The position numbers and the translations under genes were made by a program. From positions 868,001-932,000 of the forward strand of contig NZ_CM001023.1 in NCBI RefSeq assembly GCF_000166275.1: a stretch of DNA of 64,000 bases, read 5' to 3'. Origin of the DNA: Algoriphagus machipongonensis. GTDB taxonomy: Bacteria > Bacteroidota > Bacteroidia > Cytophagales > Cyclobacteriaceae. Positions 16,441 to 24,589 of this stretch are shown in pieces. The notes below the pieces were generated by a model, which saw only the letters and a program-made list of their open reading frames with translations, was not told the origin of the DNA and made no database searches. Every line of letters begins with the position of its first letter. Positions within the stretch are counted from its first letter, which is position 1.

Positions 16441-16740
16441 TCAAGAATACCTTCTTCGGATCTCCACTTTCATTTTTTGCCTTTCCCAAAGCGCACGGGC
16501 CAAATCGGGAGCTACTTGGTCAGGCTCAGACTCATGAAGGATTTTCTTTAATTTTTCCTCTCCCAAATCGATGCGATAGCAAATTTGAAGAAGCCTTTCA
16601 AAATCCCTATCCAACATATGACGAATGATTTTGGCCAAAAAACTTAGCGCCTCCGCCTCATTGGTTGTGGGGATAGTCTCGGGAAACTGAAAATCTTTTT
16701 CCAGTAGCTGAAAAGTTTCTTGGATCAGTGCTTTCTCCAT
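16441..16740 (-). CDS. Conserved hypothetical protein, 99 aa
   Basis: This small, largely helical, charged protein has no signal peptide and no membrane segment. It contains HMLDRDFERLLQICYRIDLGE, followed by a short helix with KKILHES and a basic C-terminus (EIRRRYS). I do not recognise an assigned domain. It follows the DUF5606 gene on the same strand, but an intrinsic terminator lies only 7 bp before its ATG, so expression may depend on read-through. The coding call rests on a clean ORF and a credible protein composition. Confidence 0.6.
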   Translation of the reverse strand: MEKALIQETFQLLEKDFQFPETIPTTNEAEALSFLAKIIRHMLDRDFERLLQICYRIDLGEEKLKKILHESEPDQVAPDLARALWERQKMKVEIRRRYS

Positions 16741-16747
16741 AGGTAAT

Positions 16748-16771
16748 AAAAAAGCCCCGCATGTGCGAGGC
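16748..16771 (-). terminator. Terminator of the DUF5606 gene
   Basis: On the minus strand a GC-rich hairpin (GCCTCGCA...TGCGGGGC, one mismatch) is followed by six T residues. It lies 5 bp after the DUF5606 stop at 16777 and ends 7 bp before the next gene's ATG. Confidence 0.75.
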
Positions 16772-16776
16772 TAGTT

Positions 16777-17199
16777 TTAGTCTTCTTTTTCTTCTTCGCT
16801 GGATTCCTGAAGCGTTTCGGGAGCCTGAACACGGATAATTCCATACCAAGTGATTAATTTCTTGATGTCTGAAGTATACACTCTTGATTCGTCTACTTCA
16901 GGAAGAATGTGTTTCATAAAAGCTCTAAGCTCAGTATCATCAGGATTGCTTTCCAGGCCAAGGTCTCCCTCAAATTCAGTCTCAATTTTTTTCATGATAG
17001 ACTCCAAAGGCTCTGCTCCTTCTTCTGTCAAAGTATAAATGGAGATATCACTAAGGATAGAAACGCGCTGGGACATGCCTGCCACCAGTTTCGCTTTTTT
17101 ATCATCCATACTTTCTAAGATCACTCCAGACCTAGATGGTTTTAAAACTTTGAATAAGCCAGGCTTCCCGGCTACAGTGGCGATGTCTTTAAAATTCAT
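16777..17199 (-). CDS. DUF5606 family protein
   Basis: The 140-aa protein begins MNFKDIATVAGKPGLFKVL and continues with SRSGVILESMDDKKAKLV and RVSILSDISIYT, a pattern found in the Bacteroidota-specific DUF5606 family. The C-terminal half is helical, with LRAFMKHILPEVDESRVY and an acidic tail of Glu/Asp. It is cytoplasmic; the function is unknown. A perfect -7 box (TATATTTG) lies 22 bp upstream and a terminator follows at once, so it is its own transcription unit between engB and the 99-aa gene. Confidence 0.75.
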   Translation of the reverse strand: MNFKDIATVAGKPGLFKVLKPSRSGVILESMDDKKAKLVAGMSQRVSILSDISIYTLTEEGAEPLESIMKKIETEFEGDLGLESNPDDTELRAFMKHILPEVDESRVYTSDIKKLITWYGIIRVQAPETLQESSEEEKED

Positions 17200-17221
17200 T
17201 GGTTTAAGTTTTTTCAGGCTG

Positions 17222-17229
17222 CAAATATA
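17222..17229 (-). promoter_or_regulatory. Bacteroidota -7 promoter box (TATATTTG) for the DUF5606 gene
   Basis: This exact TAnnTTTG match on the minus strand lies 22 bp before the ATG at 17199. Confidence 0.5.
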
Positions 17230-17239
17230 AGATTATAGC

Positions 17240-17851
17240 TTAAATGATCTCTCCAGATTCATATTCTTGTACGAGTTCTTCGATAAAACTGGTTAGTTCT
17301 TCTTTTCCCTGTGCACTTTCTGCTGATGTTACAAAATACTGAGGGGCCTCTTCAAAGATGTCAACCATCTTTTTTAGGAATTTTTGAATATTTTGATTGG
17401 TCTTGTTTTTAGACTGTTTGTCAGCTTTGGTAAATACCAAAACTGCAGGAACGCCTTCTGTTCCACACCAGTATAAAAACTCCAAGTCAATCTTTTGGGG
17501 TTCGAGTCTGCTATCAATCAGCACAAAAACGCCGCAAAGGTTTTCCCTTTTAGTCAAATAAGTACTGATCATGCTTTCCCATCCCTGTTTAACTTTCACG
17601 TTAATTTTGGCGAAACCGTAACCAGGTAGATCGACCAAGTACCATTTTTCATTGATCATAAAGTGGTTGATCAACTGGGTTTTACCGGGCTTTTGAGAGG
17701 TTTTGGCTAAGCCGCTTTTTCCGGTTAGCATATTGATCAAGGAGCTTTTCCCGACATTGGATCTGCCGATAAATGCGATCTCTGCCCGGTCTGGTTTTGG
17801 GCAATTTCCCGGATTCGTATTACTGATGACAAATTGTGCTTGCTGGATCAT
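17240..17851 (-). CDS. engB: Ribosome biogenesis GTPase YihA/YsxC (EngB)
   Basis: The 203-aa small GTPase has the P-loop [12 protein letters not shown] (G1, about residue 30), a G2 threonine region near [10 protein letters not shown]3 [11 protein letters not shown]4 VFTKADK and the G5-like [12 protein letters not shown]. EngB/YsxC is an essential factor in late assembly of the large ribosomal subunit. The size and the pre-G1 [10 protein letters not shown] segment are typical. It has a -7 box 17 bp upstream and is transcribed divergently from ubiE. Confidence 0.94.
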   Translation of the reverse strand: MIQQAQFVISNTNPGNCPKPDRAEIAFIGRSNVGKSSLINMLTGKSGLAKTSQKPGKTQLINHFMINEKWYLVDLPGYGFAKINVKVKQGWESMISTYLTKRENLCGVFVLIDSRLEPQKIDLEFLYWCGTEGVPAVLVFTKADKQSKNKTNQNIQKFLKKMVDIFEEAPQYFVTSAESAQGKEELTSFIEELVQEYESGEII

Positions 17852-17868
17852 AAACTATGGTTTGAATG

Positions 17869-17876
17869 CAAAAGTA
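17869..17876 (-). promoter_or_regulatory. Bacteroidota -7 promoter box (TACTTTTG) for engB
   Basis: This exact TAnnTTTG match on the minus strand lies 17 bp upstream of the engB ATG. Confidence 0.45.
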
Positions 17877-17974
17877 CGACTTTCTATTTTAGATCGATAA
17901 GACTCAATTCCTGTAACAATTTTCCAATCCTCAGGTTTCTTGAGTATTATTGCGCCTCCAAAGAACGAATCGTG

Positions 17975-18697
17975 ATGGCTGTATTACCATACAAAGATAA
18001 AAAAGACCCTAAAAAAGCTCAGGTTGCTGAGATGTTTGACAATATCAGTCATCGATATGACTTGCTCAATCATGTGCTCAGCATGGGCATTGATATTACT
18101 TGGAGAAAAAAGGCAATCAAGCTTTTAAAAGAAGACCAGCCTAAGTTGATCCTGGATATTGCCACAGGTACCGGTGATTTTGCCATCGAAGCCTTAGCGC
18201 TAAATCCAGATAAAGTGATCGGAGTGGATATTTCTGAGGGAATGCTTTCCGAAGGAAGAAAAAAAATGACCAAAAAAGGTCTGGATGATAAAATCGAACT
18301 TCAAATGGGTGATTCGGAAGGATTACTTTTTGAGGATAATAAATTTGATGCGGTCATCGTTTCCTTTGGAGTTAGAAACTTTGAAAATTTAGAAAAGGGT
18401 CTGGCAGATATGTATCGCGTATTAAAGCCTGGAGGTAAGACAGTAATTGTGGAATTTAGCAAGCCTCGCAAATTTCCCATGAAGCAAGCCTACGGATTTT
18501 ACTCCAATTTTATCCTACCACAAATAGGTAAAATTGTATCCAAGGACAATTCTGCTTATACTTATCTTCCTGAATCGGTTCAGGCTTTTCCTGATGGTGA
18601 AGATTTTCTGGCTGTATTGAAAAAGGTCGGATTTACACAAACAGTATGCAAACCTCTAACATTTGGTATCAGCTCCATTTACGTAGGAGTAAAATAG
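17975..18697 (+). CDS. ubiE: Demethylmenaquinone methyltransferase UbiE/MenG
   Basis: The 240-aa class I SAM methyltransferase has the UbiE signatures [35 protein letters not shown] (SAM motif I), [20 protein letters not shown] and [16 protein letters not shown]. In an organism using menaquinone it catalyses the last methylation step of menaquinone synthesis. The reading frame is open further upstream, but [16 protein letters not shown] at 17975 is the family's N-terminus and a near -7 box (TATTATTG, 17945-17952) lies before it. Its 3' end overlaps porT by 52 bp. Confidence 0.94.
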   Translation: MAVLPYKDKKDPKKAQVAEMFDNISHRYDLLNHVLSMGIDITWRKKAIKLLKEDQPKLILDIATGTGDFAIEALALNPDKVIGVDISEGMLSEGRKKMTKKGLDDKIELQMGDSEGLLFEDNKFDAVIVSFGVRNFENLEKGLADMYRVLKPGGKTVIVEFSKPRKFPMKQAYGFYSNFILPQIGKIVSKDNSAYTYLPESVQAFPDGEDFLAVLKKVGFTQTVCKPLTFGISSIYVGVK

Positions 18698-19443
18698 GCC
18701 TAACAATTTTTTTGTTCGCCCTAATGACTTTGCCTTCTTTTGGGCAGGGGATGTTTGGGCTTACCTCAGGATCTGGATCAGATAATCGAACCATTTCCTA
18801 TGGTTTTTTTCTTGCTGCTCATACCAATAGGTACCAGATTAAGTACTCAGATGCATTTATGAATCCAGCCACCACTAGCTCAGCTGGAGTTCAAGGGATT
18901 TATGCACAGAATAATCCCGGCTTTTCTTTAGGCTTTATAGGGATTCTGAGATTTCATGATCAGGTTCAATTGCTATTTACCCCAAAAGTGGGTTTTTATG
19001 AGTACAAAACAGAAGTGAGGTATTTTGGTTCAGAGGATCCTTCCTTGATCAATACTGATGGATATACAGACGGTAACATCAATACATCGCAAGTTCTGAC
19101 CTCAGAAGCTACGATGGTAGAGCTTCCTTTACTTTTTAAATATAGATCCCAGCGTTTCAATAATACTCGAATGTATTTTATTGGAGGAGCTAGCTATAAC
19201 TTCCGTACCAAAGCTCAAGATGAGGCTGACATTGAAGATCTGGTGACCACTGGACAGGATGTTTCTCTGGAAATGGGAATGGGTTTCGAGATTTATTTCA
19301 AGTACTTCAAGTTTGCGCCTGAAATTCGTTTTTCACATGGCCTTACCAACGCCTACCGAAGAGAAAACACTATTCCTGAGATCGCTGATGCGATATCTTC
19401 TATCAAGCGTAGAAGTATCACACTATACTTGAACTTTCAGTAA
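18646..19443 (+). CDS. porT: PorT-like outer-membrane beta-barrel, type IX secretion
   Basis: The 265-aa protein has a basic N-terminus (LRRSK), a signal sequence ending near SFGQG and a beta-barrel of about eight strands. The [18 protein letters not shown] segment after the signal and the final [11 protein letters not shown] strand match PorT/SprT-family proteins of the type IX secretion system. In Bacteroidota, porT often lies beside ubiE, as here. The ATG used lies 52 bp inside ubiE. No better ATG preserves the signal peptide, although an AGGAG sequence further down hints that a later non-ATG start is possible. No other T9SS gene is in this window. Confidence 0.75.
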   Translation: MQTSNIWYQLHLRRSKIGLTIFLFALMTLPSFGQGMFGLTSGSGSDNRTISYGFFLAAHTNRYQIKYSDAFMNPATTSSAGVQGIYAQNNPGFSLGFIGILRFHDQVQLLFTPKVGFYEYKTEVRYFGSEDPSLINTDGYTDGNINTSQVLTSEATMVELPLLFKYRSQRFNNTRMYFIGGASYNFRTKAQDEADIEDLVTTGQDVSLEMGMGFEIYFKYFKFAPEIRFSHGLTNAYRRENTIPEIADAISSIKRRSITLYLNFQ

Positions 19444-19581
19444 GCTGAGAGTTTAAAGCGGGAGGTCCACGTTTTACTTAGCTTGTTCAAAATTACCAGG
19501 AACTATTAATTTCTAAATTCTTCTTGGTATTGATTATTGCTCATTGAGGATTGCCCATTGATAATTTTTTTATCTTTCAGC

Positions 19582-20337
19582 ATGAAAAATAAAATTGCTT
19601 TGGTCACTGGTGCGACCTCAGGTATCGGAAAAGCTTGTGCTATTACCCTAGCCAAACTAGGCTACAACATCATCGCTACAGGTCGGAGATCGGAAAGATT
19701 GACTGACTTGGGATCCGAATTGCCAAAAAGTATAGATTATTTACCCTTGGTTTTTGATGTTAGAGAAAGAGAAAAAGTCCTTGAAATTTTAGGTTCCTTG
19801 CCAGAGAACTGGAAGGAAATAGATGTTTTGATTAACAATGCTGGAAATGCTCATGGAATGGACCCAATCCAGAAGGGAAGTTTGGATGATTGGGATGCCA
19901 TGATGGATATCAACGTCAAGGGTTTACTTTACGTCTCAAAAGCAATCATTCCAGGAATGACTGAAAGAAATTCCGGGACAATCATTAATATTGGGTCTAT
20001 TGCAGGTAAAGAAGTGTATCCAAACGGGAATGTTTATTGCGGTAGTAAGCATGCAGTAGACGCGATTACCAAAGGGATGCGGATTGACCTAAACCCATAT
20101 GGGATAAAAGTAATGGCTATTCACCCAGGCTTAGTGGAAACTGAATTTTCTTTAGTGAGATTTAAAGGGGATGAAAAAAGGTCTGAGTCAGTATATCAGG
20201 GATTTGAGCCACTCCATGCTCAAGACATCGCTGACATTGTTGAGTTTTCTGTTACTAGACCTCCCCACGTGGTTATTGCAGATGTGGTAGTTTTTCCTAC
20301 TGCTCAGGCAACATCAACAATTGTAAAAAAAGATTAA
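19582..20337 (+). CDS. SDR-family NAD(P)-dependent oxidoreductase (YdfG-like)
   Basis: The 251-aa classical short-chain dehydrogenase has the nucleotide-binding motif VTGATSGIGKA, an Arg-rich second strand (TGRRSERL) suggesting NADP, VLINNAGNAHG, catalytic Ser in INIGSIAGKE and Tyr/Lys in YCGSKHAVDAI. It resembles YdfG-type serine/3-hydroxy acid dehydrogenases. The frame is open from 19537, but the conserved N-terminus begins at MKNKIALVTG, so I chose 19582. A TATCTTTC box ends 3 bp before it. The last base of its TAA is the first base of the next gene's ATG. Confidence 0.9.
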   Translation: MKNKIALVTGATSGIGKACAITLAKLGYNIIATGRRSERLTDLGSELPKSIDYLPLVFDVREREKVLEILGSLPENWKEIDVLINNAGNAHGMDPIQKGSLDDWDAMMDINVKGLLYVSKAIIPGMTERNSGTIINIGSIAGKEVYPNGNVYCGSKHAVDAITKGMRIDLNPYGIKVMAIHPGLVETEFSLVRFKGDEKRSESVYQGFEPLHAQDIADIVEFSVTRPPHVVIADVVVFPTAQATSTIVKKD

Positions 20338-21107
20338 TGAAGAGTTTTAAGAGATTTAGTATCGTTTTGGCCTCAGCTTCTTTACTGTTGGTGGCGAGTT
20401 GCAATCAAAAAGAAGTAGGTGCGATTGAATCTGAATTGGAAAGGAAAATTGCGGAGGAGTTAGGGTCATCTTCTACAATATCTTCGGAAGAGATTCCAGT
20501 TTTGGAAAGTCAAATGATCGAACAAGGCCTGGTGAATGTAGAGGAAGTTATCCCGGGAGTAAGAGTGGAATTAAAATATTCTACAGAAGATAATTTCTTC
20601 GGTCAGGATGTTTATGGGGAGTTGATACATGCTTATTTACAGCCAATTGTTGCTGAACAATTAGCCAATGCTCAAAAATTGCTTCAGGAGGAATATCCTG
20701 ATTATACTTTATTGATTTATGATGGAGCAAGGCCAAGAAGTGTACAGCAGATTCTTTGGGATAATTTAGACAAACCAGATAGCATCAAACCATTATATGT
20801 GGCAGACCCCAAAATAGGGAGCTTGCATAATTATGGGGTGGCTGTGGATTTAACGATTTTTGATACTACTATTTCAGAGCCTTTGGATATGGGCACGGGG
20901 TATGATTTCTTCGGTTTTGCTGCCTACCCGGATAGGGAAGAGCAAATGCTCGCCGAAGGAACCTTGACAGATACTCAAATTGCCAATCGAGAAATCCTAA
21001 GAAATGTGATGACACAGACGGGTTTTATGGGGATTGGCTCGGAATGGTGGCATTTTAATGCCTATTCAAAAGCCCAAGCAGCTGAACAATTTAAAATCAT
21101 CGAATAA
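20337..21107 (+). CDS. D-Ala-D-Ala dipeptidase-like lipoprotein (M15D, VanX family)
   Basis: The 256-aa lipoprotein has its lipobox Cys at VASC (residue 22). The M15D catalytic core is complete: IYDGARPRSVQQI, SLHNYGVAVDLTIFD (zinc ligands H and D in SxHxxGxAxD) and GSEWWHFNAYS (general base Glu and third zinc ligand His). The family cleaves D-Ala-D-Ala dipeptides. Outside resistance operons it is thought to serve peptidoglycan turnover. Its envelope location fits scavenging. It overlaps the SDR stop by one base, so it is translationally coupled to it. No vanA/vanH relatives are nearby. Confidence 0.88.
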   Translation: MKSFKRFSIVLASASLLLVASCNQKEVGAIESELERKIAEELGSSSTISSEEIPVLESQMIEQGLVNVEEVIPGVRVELKYSTEDNFFGQDVYGELIHAYLQPIVAEQLANAQKLLQEEYPDYTLLIYDGARPRSVQQILWDNLDKPDSIKPLYVADPKIGSLHNYGVAVDLTIFDTTISEPLDMGTGYDFFGFAAYPDREEQMLAEGTLTDTQIANREILRNVMTQTGFMGIGSEWWHFNAYSKAQAAEQFKIIE

Positions 21108-21145
21108 TAATTACTTTTAATACCTATTTCAAATTTAAAAAACCA

Positions 21146-21880
21146 ATGAACCTAAAACGATCCATTTTCACACTGGGGCTAATCTTTAGCATTGCGCTAG
21201 TTGCGCCAGCCCAACAATTCAAAGCCCTTGTTTTCACCAAAACAGCAGGCTTTAGACACCAATCCATTCCTAATGCTGTGACAGCAATGAAAAAAATGGG
21301 TCAAAAACAGGTGTTTAGCGTATACACTTCAGAGGATCCTAGAGTATTGTCTGAGGAAAGTCTAATGAAATACGATGTATTGATTCTAATCAGTACTACA
21401 GGGACCATATTTGATGAAACTACACGTGCTTCACTTCAGAAGTTTGTTCAAAGCGGAAAAGGTGTCGTAGGAGTTCATGCAGCGGCTGATTCGGAATACG
21501 ACTGGCCTTGGTACAATAAAATGATGGGGGCATATTTTCTTGCGCATCCAGCTCAACAAACCTTACGTTTAGAGGTAGTGGATCAAGATCATCCTGCTAC
21601 TTGGCATTTGCCAAAAAACTGGATGTGGACAGATGAGTTATACGAATACAAAGACATCAACCCTGACCTAAATGTGCTAATCAAAGCAGATGAAAGTACT
21701 TACAACGTAGCCAAAGGAAATGGTGATAACCATCCTATGGCTTGGTACCACGAGTTCGAAGGTGGTAGAGTATTTTATACGGCTTTGGGTCACGTGGATT
21801 CTGCATGGGAAGATGATGTCTTCTTGAAGCACCTTTATGGCGGCATTTGGTATGCAGCTACGGGGCACCCTATGAAATAG
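21146..21880 (+). CDS. ThuA domain-containing secreted protein
   Basis: The 244-aa protein has a signal peptide ending near APAQQ. A ThuA/glutamine-amidotransferase-like domain follows: FKALVFTKTAGFRHQSIP, DVLILISTTG, FVQSGKGVVGVHAAAD, a stretch with WPWYNKMMGAYFLAHP, HPMAWYHEFEGGRVFYTALG and the C-terminal FLKHLYGGIWYAAT. ThuA domains in Bacteroidota are often secreted and linked to carbohydrate use; the biochemical role is unclear. It lies 38 bp after the VanX-like gene on the same strand. Confidence 0.88.
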   Translation: MNLKRSIFTLGLIFSIALVAPAQQFKALVFTKTAGFRHQSIPNAVTAMKKMGQKQVFSVYTSEDPRVLSEESLMKYDVLILISTTGTIFDETTRASLQKFVQSGKGVVGVHAAADSEYDWPWYNKMMGAYFLAHPAQQTLRLEVVDQDHPATWHLPKNWMWTDELYEYKDINPDLNVLIKADESTYNVAKGNGDNHPMAWYHEFEGGRVFYTALGHVDSAWEDDVFLKHLYGGIWYAATGHPMK

Positions 21881-21960
21881 CAGATTTCTTTAAGAAATTT
21901 GTATACACTGGAACTTAATCTACTGGATTGGGTTTTCTAAACAAATAAAATGAGAATACC

Positions 21961-22542
21961 ATGTTGAAAGCACAAGCGAAATCAGTTCACCTCTACATGG
22001 AGGCTAATCCAAATCCAAATTCACTAAAATTTGTTGCCAATTTCATGTTGGTAGACGAAGGGGTAAGTTTTGATTTTCCGGATGCAGCAAGTGCTGAAAA
22101 TAGCCCTTTGGCTCTGGAGTTGTTCAACTTCTCAGCAGTAGATAGAGTTTTTGTGGCTTCAAATTTCGTGACTGTTACTAAAAAGGAAGATGTAGAATGG
22201 TCTGAGGTTCAGAATATATTCCGTGATCATATCAAAAAGTATTTGGAGTCAGGTCAAGCTGTGGTAAAAGCAGATTTTGATAAGGATCCTTTATTTGATG
22301 AAAATGATTCCGAGACCGTAAAAAAGATCAAAGGAATTTTGGATGAATATATCCGTCCTGCTGTAGAGCAAGATGGCGGAGCAATTGTATTCCATTCATT
22401 CCATGATGGAGTGGTAAAAGTCCTTTTGCAAGGATCTTGCTCAGGATGTCCTTCCAGTACAGTTACACTAAAAGCCGGTATTCAAAATCTTTTGACAAGA
22501 ATGCTTCCTGAAGTGAAGGAAGTAGAAGCAGAAGGAGTTTAA
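21961..22542 (+). CDS. NifU-family iron-sulfur carrier (Nfu type)
   Basis: The 193-aa protein has an N-terminal Nfu_N domain (about 8-95, with EANPNPNSLKFVAN). The C-terminal NifU domain (about 110-190) includes IRPAVEQDGGAIVFHSF and the cluster-binding motif LLQGSCSGCPSSTVTLK, with the CxxC that holds a bridging [4Fe-4S] cluster between subunits. It delivers iron-sulfur clusters to client proteins. It lies alone between ThuA and the DUF3810 gene; the latter starts 13 bp downstream, so they may be cotranscribed. Confidence 0.92.
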   Translation: MLKAQAKSVHLYMEANPNPNSLKFVANFMLVDEGVSFDFPDAASAENSPLALELFNFSAVDRVFVASNFVTVTKKEDVEWSEVQNIFRDHIKKYLESGQAVVKADFDKDPLFDENDSETVKKIKGILDEYIRPAVEQDGGAIVFHSFHDGVVKVLLQGSCSGCPSSTVTLKAGIQNLLTRMLPEVKEVEAEGV

Positions 22543-22555
22543 TTTAAATCAGTTC

Positions 22556-23629
22556 ATGGGGAAAAGAGACTGGTCTTGGGCGATTCTCGGCATTATTGCC
22601 TTGGGGATTCGATATTTGGCAGCCTTAAATCCTGATGCTACTGATGAAATATATTCAAGAAAATTCTTTCCGGTAATTCGGAATGTAATAGATAAGACGC
22701 TGGGATACTTGCCTTTTCCCAGCGTCTATTTTTTTATAGCCAGTGTCCTTCTCGTGCTGGGGATTTATATTTATCGCCTCAGAAATAGAAAAGGATGGAA
22801 AAGGAAATCATTGTACACTCTTCGTGCTTTTGCAAATGGACTGGGGGCTTTGATTTTTTTCTTTTTGATCCTTTGGGGATATAATTATCAGAGAACCCCC
22901 ATATTCCAGCAATTGGGACTGAATCCCAAGCCTTTAAATCTGGAACAAATTAAGGAAGAAGCTAATATTACCAAACGACTTGTCGAGCAATATAGAGCAG
23001 CAATCACTACAGATACTGCAGCTATTACGGGCATTTTGCCTTATCCAGAACTCGAAAAGCTGGTGAGAAAAGACATGCAGGAAAACTTGGACTTGCTAGG
23101 GTTGAATTTTACTGGTAGACCTAGAACCAAGCTTTTTCCGCCTCCTGGGTTTATGCGTAAAATGGGGATTTTGGGAATCTATTTTCCGTATACTGGTGAG
23201 AGCTACATTGACCCTACTTTGCACCCTTTGGAGCAACCTTTTACTGTGGCACATGAAATGGCTCATAGTTATGGAGTGACCAATGAAGGAGAGGCAAACT
23301 TTATCGCTTGGGTGATCTGTGGAAATAGCGAAGATCCTCTATTACGTTACTCAGCCCAATTGAGATTGCTGATGTACCAGATTAGGGATTATTATAGAAT
23401 GGATGCAGAGAGCTATAAAGTATTTTTAAAAGACTTAGGAGTTGGAGTCAAAAATGACTTGATTTCAATTCGTGAGGCAAGTCAGGCTATTCAACCTTTT
23501 TCCTACGAGCTCAGCCGTAAGTCCAATGACATCTTCCTCAAATCTCAAGGCGTAAAAGCTGGGGTGAACAGCTATCAACAAATGCCTATGCTAGCCTATG
23601 CTTGGAGAAAAAGAATGAATGGAGAATGA
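22556..23629 (+). CDS. DUF3810 membrane protein with HExxH motif
   Basis: The 357-aa protein has three predicted N-terminal membrane helices (about 8-25, 55-78 and 92-115) followed by a soluble domain. The conserved LPFPSVYFF segment of DUF3810 is visible near residue 55. Residues around 230 read FTVAHEMAHSYGVTNEGEANF, a classical HExxH zinc site with a downstream Glu, so a membrane-anchored metallopeptidase is plausible though unproven for the family. A striking hairpin followed by a T run lies inside the coding sequence (22696-22735). It starts 13 bp after the NifU-family gene. Confidence 0.82.
   Translation: MGKRDWSWAILGIIALGIRYLAALNPDATDEIYSRKFFPVIRNVIDKTLGYLPFPSVYFFIASVLLVLGIYIYRLRNRKGWKRKSLYTLRAFANGLGALIFFFLILWGYNYQRTPIFQQLGLNPKPLNLEQIKEEANITKRLVEQYRAAITTDTAAITGILPYPELEKLVRKDMQENLDLLGLNFTGRPRTKLFPPPGFMRKMGILGIYFPYTGESYIDPTLHPLEQPFTVAHEMAHSYGVTNEGEANFIAWVICGNSEDPLLRYSAQLRLLMYQIRDYYRMDAESYKVFLKDLGVGVKNDLISIREASQAIQPFSYELSRKSNDIFLKSQGVKAGVNSYQQMPMLAYAWRKRMNGE
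22696..22735 (+). promoter_or_regulatory. Terminator-like hairpin inside the DUF3810 coding sequence
   Basis: A perfect 10-bp stem GACGCTGGGA (22696-22705) / TCCCAGCGTC (22717-22726) with an 11-nt loop is followed by TA and seven T residues. It lies about 140 bp inside the reading frame, within the conserved LGYLPFP region. Confidence 0.6.
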
Positions 23630-23688
23630 ATTCTTGTTTTTTAGTTTACTAAAAGTATTTTTAGGATAAAATCCCACCAATCAACTCC

Positions 23689-24588
23689 ATGCTAAAATCA
23701 ATTCTTTCTATTTCAGTATTTCTTATTTCGTTTCAGTTATTTTCTCAGATATCTACAGAATCAGAGCGAGACAAAGACGGAAACATTAATTTTTTTACCG
23801 TAAACACTGATGTGATTCCTTATACCGTCATGTTTCACTTTTCAAGCTTACAAAACCTGAACACCTCAGGAGGGGATGTGGTAACCGTAGTAGCGATGCC
23901 TGGAAGGTCCAGAGCAACAACTCTGAAGCCCCGTCAACAGAATATCTCAACGAACTACCAGTATAAAGTAAGTTATATAAGAGGTAATTTATATGGTAAG
24001 ACGAAGACCGAACCTGTTTATTTTCTGCCAGTTCAGGAAGGGACAATCGTCTTAGCTCAAAATATGACTCATTTAGAGAACCGATTGCAGCCAAAAGAAA
24101 TGAATGATGATTATGTTGGGGTTTCATTTAGACTTAAAGAGCCTACAGAGATTGTTGCGCCCCGAAAGGGGATTATTGCCGGCATCCATATGAGTGAGCC
24201 GGATGAAAAGGATAATTTAGACTTCCGAAGAGATGAAAATTACATTGAAATCTATCATCAGGATGGAAGCATTACCAAAATTATGGTGCTTAAATCTGGT
24301 AGCCAGAAAGTAGAATTGGGAGAGTTGGTGCTGCCTGGTCAGGTCATTGCTTCTTCTGCGGGCGAGAATTACAATTCTGGTTCTCATGTAAGAATGGTGA
24401 ATATAAAACCCAAAAAGGAAGAGGACGATAAATTGAAATACGAGCAGTTCCCTGTTAAATTTATTACTGAAGATGGAGCTATGTTTATCGAGGAGCCTTT
24501 GAGTGTAATGGCGGTTCACCCAGATGAGCTGGTTACTGCTGAAATGAGTAAAAGAGAAGTCAAAAAGTATAAATCAGGTAAGCTTTAA
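23689..24588 (+). CDS. Secreted M23/LytM-fold protein lacking catalytic ligands
   Basis: The 299-aa protein has a signal peptide (1-19). The C-terminal half (about 150-250) follows the LytM order: IVAPRKGIIAGI, an ENYIEIYHQDGS strand, VELGELVLPGQVIASSAG, then SGSHVRMVNI. In active M23 peptidases these places hold HxxxD, a His in the YAHL strand, and HLH. Here the zinc ligands are absent (KIMVL replaces the His strand and SHVRM replaces HLHFE). I infer a non-catalytic, perhaps regulatory or binding, relative. The N-terminal half is unrecognised. It is 59 bp after the DUF3810 gene. Confidence 0.7.
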   Translation: MLKSILSISVFLISFQLFSQISTESERDKDGNINFFTVNTDVIPYTVMFHFSSLQNLNTSGGDVVTVVAMPGRSRATTLKPRQQNISTNYQYKVSYIRGNLYGKTKTEPVYFLPVQEGTIVLAQNMTHLENRLQPKEMNDDYVGVSFRLKEPTEIVAPRKGIIAGIHMSEPDEKDNLDFRRDENYIEIYHQDGSITKIMVLKSGSQKVELGELVLPGQVIASSAGENYNSGSHVRMVNIKPKKEEDDKLKYEQFPVKFITEDGAMFIEEPLSVMAVHPDELVTAEMSKREVKKYKSGKL

Positions 24589-24589
24589 G

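Noticed and set aside
20337..21107. Vancomycin-resistance locus (VanX-like gene)
   Set aside because: No vanH, vanA or vanRS homologs nearby; the gene is a lipoprotein more consistent with peptidoglycan turnover.
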